From Bactrocera neohumeralis (lineage: Eukaryota; Arthropoda; Insecta; Diptera; Tephritidae): a stretch of 64,000 bases of DNA. The stretch covers positions 14,672,368 to 14,736,367 of the forward strand of contig NC_065919.1 in assembly GCF_024586455.1 (NCBI RefSeq), in the 5' to 3' direction. The first letter of the stretch is position 1. Every line of letters begins with the position of its first letter. Positions 1 to 12,259 of the stretch are shown piece by piece. The notes under the pieces are model-generated. The model saw only the letters and a program-made list of their open reading frames with translations, did no database searches and was not told the origin of the DNA. Both the position numbers and the translations under genes were made by a program.

Positions 1-866
1 GGCTAAAAAATTATATTAGATGAAAACCATTTTTGATCCACTTTTACCGTTGATTTGTAGTGCTACTTTGCAATCGGTACTCGTACACCTGCGCCATTTT
101 GCAATTTCGGTTGCATTACAAGCAATTTGGGTGAGCATGAATCTTCAGGCGGAATTTGGTATACGTGAAACTAAGATCTGCGTAGCCACCCACCTACAGC
201 CAGCCTCCGAGTGTAAGAAATTGAAAAAGCAATGCAATTTGTAAAACCACAACAACAGTAAAAAGAAAAGTCGTAAGGAATGCAAGAATTGGCTGACTGA
301 AGCGACAGACAGAGTTTTTGGACAGTGGTGCCACTTTTTTGTTTTTAAATATATATTTTTAGATTTCACAATAGTCGTATAAAAGAGGTTTTGACGACAG
401 CAGGGATACCCAAAAAATTCGGAAATTTAATTAGCCAAGCATTTTCGCAATTTCGAAAGTTTATCTTATTCGTGAAGAGAAATATTTGTTTTAATGCTAG
501 TTTTTTATTAGAAAGGGTTTTAGGTCGCTGCCTGGAATATTCTCAGCTTTAAAAAAATTTAGATTTGAAAAAAATAAATATTAAGAAGACAGCAGAGACT
601 TTCAACATCTTTAATGGATCATTTAAATTGCGGCCTTTGGTATTTAGGACATTAACTCCGCTAGAAATTTTTTGAATGGTCTGAATTTGATGGAACAGGT
701 CAATTGAAAAGTTCCTGGCCTAACATATCGATGACGCTATTAGAATTTCATAAGATTTTCAGTTAGATCTAACATTCAAAAGGCGACTGAATAAATTTAC
801 AGCTGTCGGATCATTAGTTTGTGAATTATATCCTTTTGAGTGAAGCAACTTTTGTTATTGTAAAAG
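1..866. other. Unassigned AT-rich interval
   Basis: No exon, RNA gene or transposon is recognisable. Two overlapping 74-codon frames on opposite strands carry no family features. A solitary GTGCCAC word near 326 recalls the motif of the 5.9-7.6 kb array but is too short to claim. Confidence 0.6.
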
Positions 867-1595
867 ATGGTTATAAAGGAATTTCGTGATTTGATAAAAT
901 ATTGCTTTTTGAAGAGAAAAAATACAGTTGAAGCAAAAACTTGACTTTATGACAAGTAACGGGTGCCTGCTTCAGGAAAATCAATCATTGGTATGCTCAG
1001 ATTAGACGTGGTGAAATCAGAATGAAGTGGATGACCAAATGAGGTTGTTACCGACGAAAACATCAAAAAAGTCCACAAAATAATTTTAAGTGACAGTAAA
1101 GTGAAGTAGCAGGTACTTTAAAGATATCAACTGAATGTGTACATAATATCATTCACAAATATTTAGGCATGAGAACGCTCTGTGGAAAGTGGATGCCACG
1201 CGAGCTCACTTTTGACCAAAAGCACCGACGAGTTGATGATTCGGAGCAGTGTTTGGAGTTGTTCAAGCGTAATAAACACAAGTTTTTGCGTCGATATGTG
1301 ACAATGGATGACACGTGGCTCCATCATTTCACTCCGAAGTCCAGTCGATAGTCATACGAGTGGACTGCACACAATGAACCCGCTCCAAAGCTTGGAAAAA
1401 CACAACAGTCGGTTGGCAAGGTTATGGCGTCTGTATTTTAGGATACCCAGGGAATAATTTTTATTGACTACATCGAAAAAGAAAGGACCATCAACGGTGA
1501 TTATTGCATAGCGTTATTAGAAAGTTTGTAGGACGAAAACGCCAAAAAACGGTCCCATTTAAAGTAAAGGAAATTGTTGTTTCACCAAGAGAATA
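867..1595 (+). pseudogene. Dead irritans-type mariner transposase, 5' two thirds
   Basis: This is a remnant of a mariner (DD34D) cut-and-paste transposase, closest in recognisable words to the irritans (Himar-like) subfamily. It starts at an ATG at 867 reading MVIKEFRDLIKYCF and NTVEAKT, as in that subfamily. A TGG-to-TGA change at 942-944 stops the frame after 25 codons. Further on come the helix-turn-helix stretch, MRTLCGKWMPRELTFDQK, and the first catalytic aspartate in VTMDDTWLHHF near 1300-1325. After another stop the frame continues with KVMASV, GIIFIDYIEK and TINGDYCIALLE. The second catalytic site reads FHQENK where HQDN is usual, so Asp has become Glu. The copy ends there, without the third aspartate or a 3' terminal repeat. 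Several stops and frameshifts make it non-functional. Confidence 0.93.
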
Positions 1596-3169
1596 AGAAG
1601 AAAGACTCTGCGCTCTGTCAGTATTCTAACCTAGTTCGTCGGAAGTGGTGCTACTGTTTTTTTTATAAATAAGAAGATATTTGATTTTTTATCGATCTGG
1701 CTAAATTTTGATGTAAAGTGATAAAAACAATAAAAACTTGTTTTTAAAAAATACCATGACTTTTATAAAAAAAATATAACAAGCTGGCAACGCCGTTATG
1801 GACTGCATTGATTTGCGTTTTATTTGAATACTTCGAATGCTTTGCTAGCTGGCTAAAGCATGTAATGCAACGTGAGGGCAGAAGTGCTTTGACGCCAATT
1901 TGTGAGAGTGTGCGTTTGTTGTAGAAACGGTACTTTGCATATTGCTCAAGATTTTTTGCCTTCAGGCCACGACTTCTACTTTTGGTATTCTTTTATTGCT
2001 CCACGCAGTCTGATTGCTTTCGCCAGGCATCCTTTTTTCCCTATGAACATATTTCTCTTGTATCTTTCATGTCTCAATTTCTATCATTCCTTTTTCCGTC
2101 ATATGCAAAGGCTGATGCAAAAGCTGTTGCCACCACGCAAGAACATGGCAAGTTAGCTGTATTCGGTGGCAGCGGTAGCAGCTGTCATTGCAAGCAATAA
2201 CACAGTGTTTTCTTGCATTTAATCTTCTTCTTTTTCCACTTCCCCTCTCAGTTGTGAGTTGCTGTTGGTGTTGCTGTTGGCCCCACTGCAATATGCCTTT
2301 GCTGCATGCCTGCAGTCACCTTCGCATTCAAAAGGCATTGTGTTGGTGAAAGAATGCCAACGAGTGTGGAAAGTGAATGCGGCAGAAGCATGCTTAGAAT
2401 TGTATAGCTGTGTGCCTGTCGATGTATGTGTGTGTGTCCATGTGTTCTTGTGTATTGTCTGCTTAGTAGTTTGGCCAACAAATTCTTAACAATCCCAAAA
2501 CAATGGTGTTTCCCTGGAATGTGCATATGTAACAGAATCACTACACCACTAATAACAACAACAAAAATTACTAAAAACAACAAAATTGCCAAAGATACAA
2601 TTGATGCAAATGCCGCAGCACCAGAATGCCACAAGCACTCGAGCAAGTTTTAATCCACCAAAGATGCACGCAAACAAAAGAATTTATGCAAAAGCACAAA
2701 GCAAAATCTCGTTATAAATGTGGGCGAACGCCCCAGAGAGAATGCGGGAGGGGAGAGAGAGAGAGAAGAGGAGATAACTAAAAACTAAAAGTTGTAGTTG
2801 GTGTTATATTTCTTTAAACAGGCATTTTATCTCGGAATAGGTTCCGATTCAGCACCAATGCGATATCGTCCATATCGTGCCAGTTTGGTCAGGCCTAACA
2901 ATAAAGTCAATAAAAAAGGCGCCTTAAATATATGTCGGTATACAAAGTATCAAAAACTAAGTTTATCAAAATAGATCGTTTTTTACACTCAAAAAGACAA
3001 GTTGGTGAAAACTAATAAATTATACAAGAGAAAATCTACGAAATAATTTTCGAAAAATAGATCTAACTCTTTTCGATCTACCGAACTCAGAAGACCTAGC
3101 ATTCCTTGTACAATTGCTTATTTTAAAATAATCAAATAGTGAAATTGATCATATCGGGTCATGCAAGTA
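1596..3169. other. Unassigned interval with simple repeats
   Basis: No gene recognised. It holds TG-rich sequence near 2420-2450, a GA-rich run near 2751-2775 and a polypyrimidine tract ending in CAG near 2222-2250 that could mimic a splice acceptor. A GGCAACGCC word at about 1786-1797 is the reverse complement of the 5.9-7.6 kb array motif. The frames of 72-132 codons here run through T-rich, TTG- or CA-repeat sequence and show no domain. Confidence 0.55.
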
Positions 3170-4064
3170 GATTCACTTTTTTCAATAGCCTTTTTGACAG
3201 ATCACGCGTGAGTCGTGCGAAGCTGCCATGTTATTTTTACTCAGTGTTGTTTGTATTTCATCATGGAAAGACTTACGCCTGAACAACGTTTAAAAATAGT
3301 TCAACTTTATTATGAAAATTCATCTGTAAAGAATGTGTTTCGCGCACTTCGCTCAACTTTTGGTCAACAGCTTACTATTCGCAATACCATCACTCACCTT
3401 AAGACCCAGCAGGCAGACATTATAGAATAATATTCAAGCGTATAGACTATATCCAGCACACAGTGAAGAAAATATAGCAGCCCTAGCAGAGAGTGTACAC
3501 TAAGACCGTGGAGAGTGGATTCGGCGCCGTTCGCAGCAACTCGGTCTGACGTATGGAACGACTTGGCGCATTTTACGACGAGATCTTAAATTGAAAGCGT
3601 ACAAAATACAGATTCTGTAAGAATTGAAGCCGCTCGACCTTCCCAGCGATATCGCTTTGCTCTAAAGGATTTTGGAAAGTTCCAAGAAGATCTGACGTTT
3701 TCGAATCTAATTTTGTTCAGCGATGAGGCCCATTTCTGGCTCCGTGGGTATATAGATAAGCAAAATTGGCACATTTGGGACAAACAGCAACCTGAAGACA
3801 TTCAAAAGCTGTCATTTCATCAAGAAAAAAACAACGGTTTGTTGTGGTTGTGGGCTGTTGGAATCATCGGTCCATATTTCTTCAAAAATGATTCCGCTGA
3901 GAACGTAACCGTCAATGGCGACCGTTATCTCGTAATGATAATCGGCTATTTGATGCCAGAAATTGAAGCTCGTGATCTTGAGGACATTTGGTTTCAACCA
4001 GAGAGCGCCACTTCCCACACATCGCATCAAGAAATGGATTTACTGAGAGAACACTTCAGTTAGC
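3170..4064 (+). pseudogene. DD41D (rosa-like) Tc1/mariner transposase relic
   Basis: The protein begins MERLTPEQRLKIVQLYY at 3263, the DUF4817-type helix-turn-helix start of a Tc1/mariner branch that I place with the DD41D 'rosa' group; that assignment is from memory of the family. A stop falls after about 55 codons. Later frames restore the family, including RRRSQQLG-like and TTWRILRRDL-like words near 3515-3590. A long frame (3713-4063) contains the first catalytic Asp in LFSDEAHFWLRGYIDKQNW, then GIIGPYFFKND, NVTVNGDRY and DLEDIWFQ. The second catalytic site reads QPESATSH where QQDGA is usual, so it is lost. The frame stops soon after LLREHFS and the third aspartate is absent. The upstream TTTTTTCAATAG near 3177 resembles the outer end of the copies at 14032 and 25361. 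The 3' side abuts an unrelated mariner. Confidence 0.88.
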
Positions 4065-4445
4065 AGATATATTCACGTTTTCACGCAATAAAATAAAGGA
4101 AATGGTGCTTGAGAACCGACGATTAACACTCAGAGATCTTACTGGCATTGTAGAATATCGGAAGGAACAGCGAAAACCATTTTGAATGATCATTGATGCC
4201 TAAGAAAAGTGAAAGCACGTTTGGTTCCAAAATCACTCAAGTTTTTCGAAGAACAGCGTCGCGTTAACGTCTGTGAAATAATGCTTTATGACTACCAGGA
4301 TGTCATGAAACGTATTATTACTGGCGATGAGGGTTGGATCTATTCTTACGACTTGAAAACATACGATCAATAAGCTCAATATCGTGGTAACGGTGAGCTG
4401 AATCTGAAAAAACCACGTCAAAGCAGGTCAAAAATCAACAAGATT
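4065..4445 (+). pseudogene. Mariner transposase fragment, DNA-binding linker to first Asp
   Basis: This belongs to a mariner subgroup different from the preceding DD41D element. Readable words in order are EMVLENRRLTLRDLTGIV, then in another frame RKVKARLVPKSLKFFEEQ and RRVNVCEIMLYDYQDVMK. The first catalytic aspartate follows in IITGDEGWIYSYDLKTYDQ (about 4315-4370), then a stop, then KKPRQSRSKI. The amino-terminal helix-turn-helix and the second and third aspartates are missing. At least three frame changes or stops are visible. It abuts the truncated DD41D relic directly, which suggests insertion into it or a deletion joining the two. Confidence 0.88.
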
Positions 4446-5889
4446 TACCAATTCAAAATTCAAAAGCAGAGTTTATATGGGTAGCTCCTTAAGTTGGCAT
4501 AACTTATACTTTCACTGATTAATTATGCCAATCTATGCCACTTGGCTGTTCGATTCGCTGCATTAAAAAATTAAAAAAGAGCTAAATCTTTTTAAATGGA
4601 CCTTCCTGTTCTATCACGGGTTAATTATGGCAATCTATATGATTTATACCAGTTGCTTGATCGATACGACACTTTCAAAAGATTTATTGAATCCAAAGCA
4701 CATTATTGGTAGAAGAAACATATTTTATATTTGACTGAGAGATAATTCTTCAATATTTTTCCACATGTACTTGTATATACATATATATTTGTTCAACAAA
4801 ATGTTTGAATCTCAACTTGAATCGCATCAGTTGCAAAAAAATATAGCTTTAAAACAAAGAGCTCCATTAAATTAACAACAACTACCACAGAAGGAACAAA
4901 GAACAAATTTTGCATATGTTCATGTCTATTTGGAATATGCAACCCGCAGGCAAACTCAGGCGTCAGTGCTACGGTTCCAGTGTGTTAACACGACAATGTG
5001 GCAGAAAGCAACAGTCGTTCAATCGTTTGAAATTGGTTTTAAATATGAGAAATATAACTAGTTTCGAACTAGAACAAAATAGCAATTTTGCGAGAGAAAT
5101 TAAATTCTAGTGATCTAGAGAGTTAGATAGAGAGGCAAACGATGAGAGTGGAAACACCTTTTGGATTAATAAATACCGAGATTAGATACAACGAACCCCA
5201 CCTAGACAAGTTATACCAGTTCACGGACTAGAATTTATCAGCTCAGTTCTCTTTCGTACAGAAAATTATTGTGAATTGAACATGCTTCGCAGTCCTTCAG
5301 CAAAGAGACGCTGATACAACAGCACGATGCTGGCACGATACTTGAAGGTATCTGCATATTTTACTTTTATATTCACAAACAAGTCAACTGAAGTCAAGAG
5401 GCAAATGCAAGTGACGAAACAATAACAATAACAAGAACAAACAAAATAAATATGAAAGAGAGACGCAACAAACAAACAATGCCCGCAATTTGTAGTGTCA
5501 CAATGGCCTAACAACAACCTAAAGACAATAACAACTACAACTGCTGTCATGCTGCAAGGAGATTGTCAAGTGGTAACAAAAACAAGAACAACAACAGCAA
5601 TGGCAAGAGCAGCAATGCAGCAGCTTTGCAATTTAAATTGAGAAATTCGCTGCCAAGTTGTTGTTGTACTGTTGTTGTGTCAAACTGCGCCTGTGTGCGT
5701 GTGTGCTTCTGCCATGTCTATTATGCACCTTTGACAAAGTTCTAATGGAAAAGTGGAAAAGCTGCCTTTGTTTGTCACTTTCTTGTCGCTGGTTGTTGTT
5801 GCGTGCGCAGCTTTGGTAGCGCAGCAAAGAGCTGCTGCATGAAAGAGGTTGCAAATTAGTTTTTCCTGATAATAAAACAACCATAGATG
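4446..5889. other. Unassigned interval, CAA/CAG-rich
   Basis: No gene recognised. From about 5400 to 5660 the + strand is rich in AACAACA and AGCAGCAATG words, typical of fly non-coding DNA. The modest frames here (up to 106 codons) are by-products of these simple repeats. Confidence 0.55.
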
Positions 5890-7640
5890 CTCGAAAGCTA
5901 ACAGAGGAAAAATTTATATTGCAAAGAAGTACTGACAGTTGCACGTGGTTCAACTAAAATTAGCGAGTGGCGAAACGAACGAGCAATTGAACTAAATTAA
6001 AACATATGTATGTACGTGTTATTTTTGGGCGAGTTTGAACAGCGAAAGTTGTGTTGAAGTAAATTTGCAATTAAACTTTTTTTTGCCAAAAGTGTTGCCA
6101 CCTGGTGAGCATTTTTAACTACTTTAATTAACTATGTTAAATGAATTAAAAGGACTAGCCTAGTTATATCAAACTAACGGTTGTAGAAGGCTTATAGCTT
6201 AAAATATTGTAGAGGAGGGTTGCCACCTTTTTTTATTTAATTAAAATGTTTAAAATTTAAAGTATTCCAGGCTGAACATAAAACTAGCTTATAAAGTATA
6301 TTTGTCTTATATATTTTTTTAAAGCGTTGCCACATGTGTGAAAATACTGTATTATAAGGTTGCCAAAATGAAATAAAGTAAATAAAATATATATATTTCT
6401 ATATATAGTACTAACAACATACAAAAAAAATTCACATTTTTCATATGTTTGTAGCGCGCTGCCACCTGTTAAAAAAAATTAAATCCATAAATTGCCAAAT
6501 AAATTCAATAGTATATACATACATACATAGACGTTTGAAAGCTAACGTAGGAAAAATTTATATTGCAAAAAATTACTCTGTAGTTTGACTAATATTAGCG
6601 AGTGACGAAACGAACTAGCAATTGGTCTTAATTAGCAGATAGATACGGTGCAGATAGATAGAAGATTTTTTGTGCGAGTTTAAATGGTTAAAGGTGTGTT
6701 AAAGTAAATTTACAATTCAACATTTTTTTCGAAAGTGTTGCCACATGTCGAGTAATTTTAATTTAACAAAATGAAACGCACATCAACTATACTCTATTAA
6801 AAAAATGAATTTGAAGAAGGTTTATAGTTCTCTCAAACTATTTATTATTTTAATTTAATTAATTAATAGTTTAAGTAATCCAGCATTTATATAAAACTAG
6901 CTTACAAAGTACGTTTGTCGCATATATTTTTTAAAGCGTTGCCACCTGTTTCAATAATTTAAATTAAACGAATTTTCAAATATTCTAGTATAGTATTATA
7001 TTCATTATATAATATGCATATTTTTTAGCAGCGTTGCCACATGTTAGAAATTACTGTACTATATGGATGACAAAATAAAATAAATAAAACAACAATATAC
7101 AAACAAGATATAAAAGAATATCTATTTTATTTTTGAGGAGCGTTGCCACATTTTTGAAATTACTATATTATATGAGTGACAAAATATAATAAATAAAACA
7201 ACAATATACAAAGAAAATATGAACGGATATATTTTTATGAAAGGTTGCCACCTATTAAAAAAAACATAAATCCATAAATTGACCAATAAATTCAATGCAA
7301 TATTATAACGGTATCAAGATATAATAAGAGGAATAAAATAACTATAAAACCAGCTTATAAAATATGGTTGTCTGTCGGAAATACTTTTGTGAAGCGTTGC
7401 CACCTCTTTCACCAATTTAAATTCAACGAATATTCTAGTATGAATATAATACACGTTTATAATAAATGTTTGTCGTATATATTTTTGGGGAGAGTTGCCA
7501 CATGTTATATGTATATATACATAAAATTAAGTGGGTATCAAAATAAAATAAATAAAACAAGAATATACAAAGTAAATATGAATGGATATATTTTTTGTAA
7601 AGGGTTGCCATCTGTTTTAAAAATTATAAAGCGTCGGATG
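5890..7640 (+). repeat. Higher-order tandem array built on GCGTTGCCAC
   Basis: The core GTTGCCA (or GCTGCCA) recurs thirteen times, starting near 6094, 6219, 6326, 6359, 6458, 6737, 6938, 7033, 7142, 7244, 7396, 7494 and 7604, mean spacing about 126 bp. Most copies extend to GCCACCTGTT or GCCACATGTT, followed by AT-rich DNA. A larger unit is also visible: the stretch starting GCTAACAGAGGAAAAA at 5897 recurs as GCTAACGTAGGAAAAA at 6541, and the cores at 6094 and 6737 match, giving a period near 644 bp with a third partial copy after 7310. CACCTG and CACATG are E-box-like words, but binding is speculation. The array near 41.8-42.9 kb carries the same motif in the opposite orientation. Confidence 0.85.
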
Positions 7641-9529
7641 GCAGCCAGAGCTACAGATTTAGTTAAGTCCCATCTGTATTTTACCAAAAGAGTAACTCAA
7701 ATAGTTAATAAACACTCCTTGTAGCTATGGTATACCTTTAATTAATTTAATTTGGCATTTTGCTTGTTGGTTACAATAATTGGGTTTCTAGTCAGCTTTG
7801 TCATTCAGCAAGTAATGTTAAGCAATAATTCTCTTAGTTGCTATTGAGAAGTTTGCTAAATTTTGTTTTTATTTTTTCAAGCTAAAGTATATTTTTTGCA
7901 AATATTTAAGATAAGGCAAATATTTTACCAGAACATACATTGTTTTAATTTCCTTTTTCTCAATTACATGCAATGTAATTTGAAAATTTCTTTATCACCT
8001 TTTCCATCATGCAATCAAATCAGAAGTCTCTCTTTTGCCAACATAACTCGTAATGCTGCACAATTTTCCTTTAACCATTTTGGCTAACATCTATCAACAC
8101 TTACCAAATGTGCGCACCACTGACTGCTGATTCATGAGGGAGAGGAGATGAAAGGCAACAGCCTCTGGCAGCGCTTGAACTTTTCCTTCGACTTAGTCGC
8201 CACACTTTAACCCATTTTAAGTAAGCATTTGCTGGTAGTTGGCAGCAACAAACATCAATTGCCGACATTGCCGGTGCCAGCAGCAAAGCGAAGCAATGAC
8301 AAGCACACAAACACACACACAGACAGAGAGTACAAAAATCATTGCCGTTATGAAATTGAAATTCAGTTAAGAGATTATGTACAAAGAAACTCGACTGTCT
8401 GACTGTCTGGCTGGCTGTGGGTTTGCTGAATGCATTGATGTATGGCTTGTTCTTTTACGCGCGCCAAGAAGAAACGAGTTGTGAGGCATAAAGCCGGCAG
8501 TGCGCGCATATAAAATGCATGATGTTGAAATAAAACGATTCGTTGTCCTACTTTCCGGACAATGCGAGCGTGGGAGCTGTGTGTGCACTGATTGCTGGCG
8601 CCCAAGCCGACACTGGGGCAAGCTAACATGCATGCAAACACATATGTAGGAATATATTTGTGTGTTTGTATGTGTGTGTGTGCAAATATAGAAGCGTGCA
8701 AATATGCCCGCATGCAAATGTTGTATGGGAAATAACGGTACAAACCAACATATATACATACATGCATGCTGTACCATTTTATTGCTCTATATATGGATGT
8801 ATGTGAGTGTGTGCGTGCGGATCTCAAAGCAATGCCACGACACAGTGAAAGGCATGAACAAATAATGAAAGAGAGATATAGTGCGAAGAATGGAGCAAGG
8901 CAGCAACCTTCCGTGCGCTTTAAAGCAGCCGAAATATGCTGCAGCTCTTAGTGAAAGTTTTGCCTTCTTCCATTTTTCAAGTTAAAATCAAAAGTTGCCA
9001 AACTACGATCAATCTTAAAGCGACGGCAACAGCGCGCAAGTCTTACCATTTGTATGTACATACATATGTGTGTGTTTGCTTGTGTGCAAATAAATGGTGG
9101 CATATTTTTGCAGTCAGCACTTGTCCATGCTGCAAGCGAAAGGAAAAAGAAAAAACAAAAAACGCATCCATGTTGCATGCAACAGCAAACAAAGCGCCAA
9201 CAAATTGGTGGCATAAATTGTAGTTATTGAGTATGCAAGAAAACTGCTGGCACTGACACTCTTATTTTTGCTCTCTTTTTTTACACTCGCGCGCTATATA
9301 GCCGCTTTGTAGCGCTTTAATGTTGCAAGCAGTGTTGCAGTGTTGCAGTCATCTGTTATTGTGGTTATTATTATTATTTTGATTTCTTCAACTTTGTGTT
9401 TGTCAAAATTCTGTACGCGCTTTTGATTTATGCGCGATTTTTTCCAACGAAAATTCATTTATGTATAATAGTCAACTGAAAATGTTGCATAGTTTTCGCA
9501 ATAAAGTTCTAGTCTGAAGCAGCTATGAT
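7641..9529. other. Unassigned interval with CA/TG microsatellite tracts
   Basis: No gene recognised. ACACACAC tracts lie near 8305-8325 and TG-rich tracts near 8655-8685 and 9060-9085. The overlapping minus-strand frames of 136 and 150 codons (8367-8827) read through these tracts and lack any domain. Confidence 0.55.
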
Positions 9530-10115
9530 AACGAAATAAGAACACTAACTATAGTCGCACCAAAGTTATAATACCCTACACAGTTGCAGTTTTTATAGTG
9601 TAAAAATATCTATAACTTCATTTCCATCGGCCAGTTTGTACGGTGGTTATATGCTATAGTGGTCCGATCTGAATAATATGTCCTGAAATTGTAGTGTTAT
9701 CTTGAGCTATAAACTATCCTAAATTTGGTAAAGATACCTTGTCTAACAAAAAAGTTTTCCATACAAGAACTTGATATTGAACGGCTAGTTTGTATGGCAG
9801 CTATATGCTATAGTGATTCGATCAGAACAATTTCTTCGGAGATTGCATTACTGCCTTAGACAATAACACATGCTGACTTTAGTAAAGATATCTCGTCAAA
9901 TAAAGAAGATTTTCATACAAGTGCTTGATTTTGATTGTTCAGTTTGTACGGCAGCTATATGCTATAGTTGTCCGGTATCGACGATTTCGACTAACGAGCA
10001 GCTTCTGGGGTACTAGAAAAGAACGTGTGCAAAGTTTCAATTCCATACTGTAAATATTGTTCGTTTGCAACTCACTTGACATAAAAACTTAGCATACATT
10101 TCGGGGCAACTTATA
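9530..10115 (+). repeat. Interspersed module with 154-bp monomers, copy 1
   Basis: A non-coding repeat found at several places in the window. Its head resembles AACAAGAAAG followed by a TTCGG...CCGAAG-type hairpin and ATACCCT. Then come tandem monomers containing CAGTTTGTATGGCAG, CTATATGCTATAGTG, CCGATC, TTTCTTCGGAGATT and GATATCTCGTCAAA. The word ATGCTATAG occurs at about 9651, 9805 and 9959, an exact spacing of 154 bp each time. The tail after the last monomer holds CGACGATTTCGAC and AAAGAACGTGTGCAAA. No coding capacity is visible. I do not know a published name for it. Confidence 0.85.
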
Positions 10116-10548
10116 CATATACTATGCCTTTGATGTTAATAAAAATTAATTAAAATTTATTAGAAATTTCAACAAACTTATTTATTTTTAAACTATTAAG
10201 ACAATGAAAATAAATTGAACTATTCTTCAAAATCAAAAGCAGATTTTCTTCTTCTAATTTCATACGGACTCTCCGCTTTTCGGCAACATCCCAACCAAGC
10301 CATGCTTTGTGTTGCTGTTGCTACTGCTTCATTTTAACCTTTGGTATACTCAAACTCTCAAGCGCCACACAAACTCATAACTGTATTTATTTACCAAATA
10401 TTTTCTTAATTCCTGGCATTAGAATAGCTTAAAATATCGAGCTGAATGTGTATACATATATGTATATTACATTTTTAGAAAGATCTCCTATTATGTCCAA
10501 TTTCTTAATTTTTTGTGTGCGTGAGAGTTTTTGTATTTACACATATGT
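10116..10548. other. Unassigned AT-rich interval
   Basis: AT-rich DNA without a recognisable gene or repeat, lying between the module copy and the foldback element. Confidence 0.5.
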
Positions 10549-10556
10549 ATGTACAT

Positions 10557-11593
10557 TAAGGTGTTTCTTGTTTAACTATTCATTTTTTCCAATCCTATCA
10601 TGAAATTTCCTTAGAAATACCCAAAAAAAAAATCCTTGAAAATTTGATCCCTTAATATTAACATTAAGGACTGGACCAAGGCATGTAAAAATTTTCCATT
10701 GAAAATATAGGGCAACCGTGACATTTTATCTTTCAATTTCTATAGCTCAGAGGCATTTTATGGCATCGCTTTGACTTTAGACACTTATTTCTCAGAATTG
10801 TACACTCTACAAAAGTGCCCATTACGACAAAGTCGAAACTCACACCGGCGAGGTAATATGGGGATCTAAACTTGACTTTTAAACGAAATTCGCATTTTTT
10901 TGTATATATCTCGTAAATGACAAGAGCTATACAAAAAATGTACATGACAAACTTGTAGGAAATTTTATTTGCTACAAAAAGAATCTAAGGTCAAAACCGC
11001 TATCATTAATACTTCTCGAGATATTTGGCTTTTTCAGTAAGGCTTTATAGAATTTTCATTGATAATACGAGTATGTAATAAAAAATCTATAAAAATTCCA
11101 CACAGCCTTACTTAAAAAGTCGAATATCTCGAGAAGTTTTACTGGTAGCGATTTTGACCTTGGACCTTTTTTGTAGCAAATAAAATTTCCTACAAGTTTG
11201 TCATGTACATTTTTTCTATAGCTCTTGTCATTTACGAGATATATACAAAAAAATGCGAATTTCTTGGAAAAGTCAAGTTTAGAGCCCCATATTACCTCGC
11301 CGGTGTGAGTTTCGACTTTGTCGCAATGGGCACTTTTGTAGAGTGTGCAATTCTGAGGAATATGTGTCTAAAGTCAAAGCGATGCCATAAAATGCCTCTG
11401 AGCTATAGAAATTTAAAGATAAAAAATCACGATTGTCCTGTATTTTCAATGGAAAATTTTTACATGCCTTGGTCCAGTCCTTAATGTTAATATTAAGGGC
11501 TCTAATTTTCAGGGAACTTTTTTAATGTTATTTCCAAAAAAATTTCATGAAGGGATTGAAAAAAAAAATAGTTAAAAAAAAACAAACACCCTA
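10557..11593. mobile_element. 1.04-kb foldback element with 8-bp target duplication
   Basis: Two arms of about 500 bp (10557-11057 and 11091-11593) are near-perfect reverse complements separated by about 33 bp. The long arms explain why nearly the same 70-residue frame is seen at 10733-10945 (-) and 11203-11415 (+). The outer ends read TAAGGTGTTT on the left and AACACCCTA on the right, a terminal repeat of TAGGGTGTTT type. Both sides are flanked by ATGTACAT (10549-10556 and 11594-11601), an 8-bp direct duplication. An 8-bp duplication and TAGGG ends fit the hAT superfamily, which is inference. No transposase is encoded, so this is a non-autonomous foldback or long-TIR MITE. Arm identity looks above 90 percent by eye, suggesting a fairly young insertion or gene conversion between arms. 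Confidence 0.9.
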
Positions 11594-11601
11594 ATGTACA
11601 T

Positions 11602-12259
11602 ACATATATGGTATGTATATTAAGTACTCGTATGAGACGAAACTCGAATATAGATTTTATACTAAAATGTGGAAATGAAAATTTTTAGAATTTATTTCGA
11701 AGCAAATTTTTCATAAAATATTTACTGTTGTTGAATATTTTATTAAGTGCCGTAAAGGCCTTAATAAGGCTACGTTTACTATGTTTTTGTGTAGAATTTA
11801 TGTTAAATTGTGAGCATAAAAACATATAGTATATACATATGATATGTGTTGTTGGTTTTGATTCATGAAATAGTAGTTAAGTTGTAAACGAGCTTGCCAA
11901 GAGCGAGAGAATTATTCACAATGCCATGGGTTATTCAAAACAACTGCTTTAGTGCTGAAGTTATTTTGAAGTAGACGTTCAATCTCGGATTTGGAGAGGA
12001 AAGTCAGTGGCATAAGGAGATTGTTGAAGGCGCAGATTTGGTTTTAAAGTAAGGACTGGCACACAGGGAGCAATGGCGTACACAGAAAGAAAGAAGAAGT
12101 TCGGATATAATAGCTGCACAAAAGATGATAGAACATATCCGTTTTGAAGACAGTCGAAGTAACTGAAACCGACTCGATTTTAAATCAGAAATAAAGCATA
12201 ATTATTTAAAACAGTAATTAAATTATTCTGGTCCATAGTACTTTTCCTTAGCCTAGTCC
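11602..12259. other. Unassigned interval
   Basis: No gene recognised. The part from about 11870 to 12180 is less AT-rich than its surroundings and contains many AAG and GAA words, but all frames are broken. Confidence 0.5.

Noticed and set aside
2222..2250. Polypyrimidine tract ending in CAG, a possible splice acceptor
   Set aside because: The downstream frames contain no protein-like exon; T-rich tracts before CAG are common here.
8367..8827. Two overlapping minus-strand frames of 136 and 150 codons
   Set aside because: Both read through CA/TG tracts (THTHTNTQ-like peptides), so they are microsatellite artefacts.
10733..11484. Two near-identical 70-93 codon frames on opposite strands
   Set aside because: They are the same sequence in the two arms of the foldback element; no transposase signature is present.
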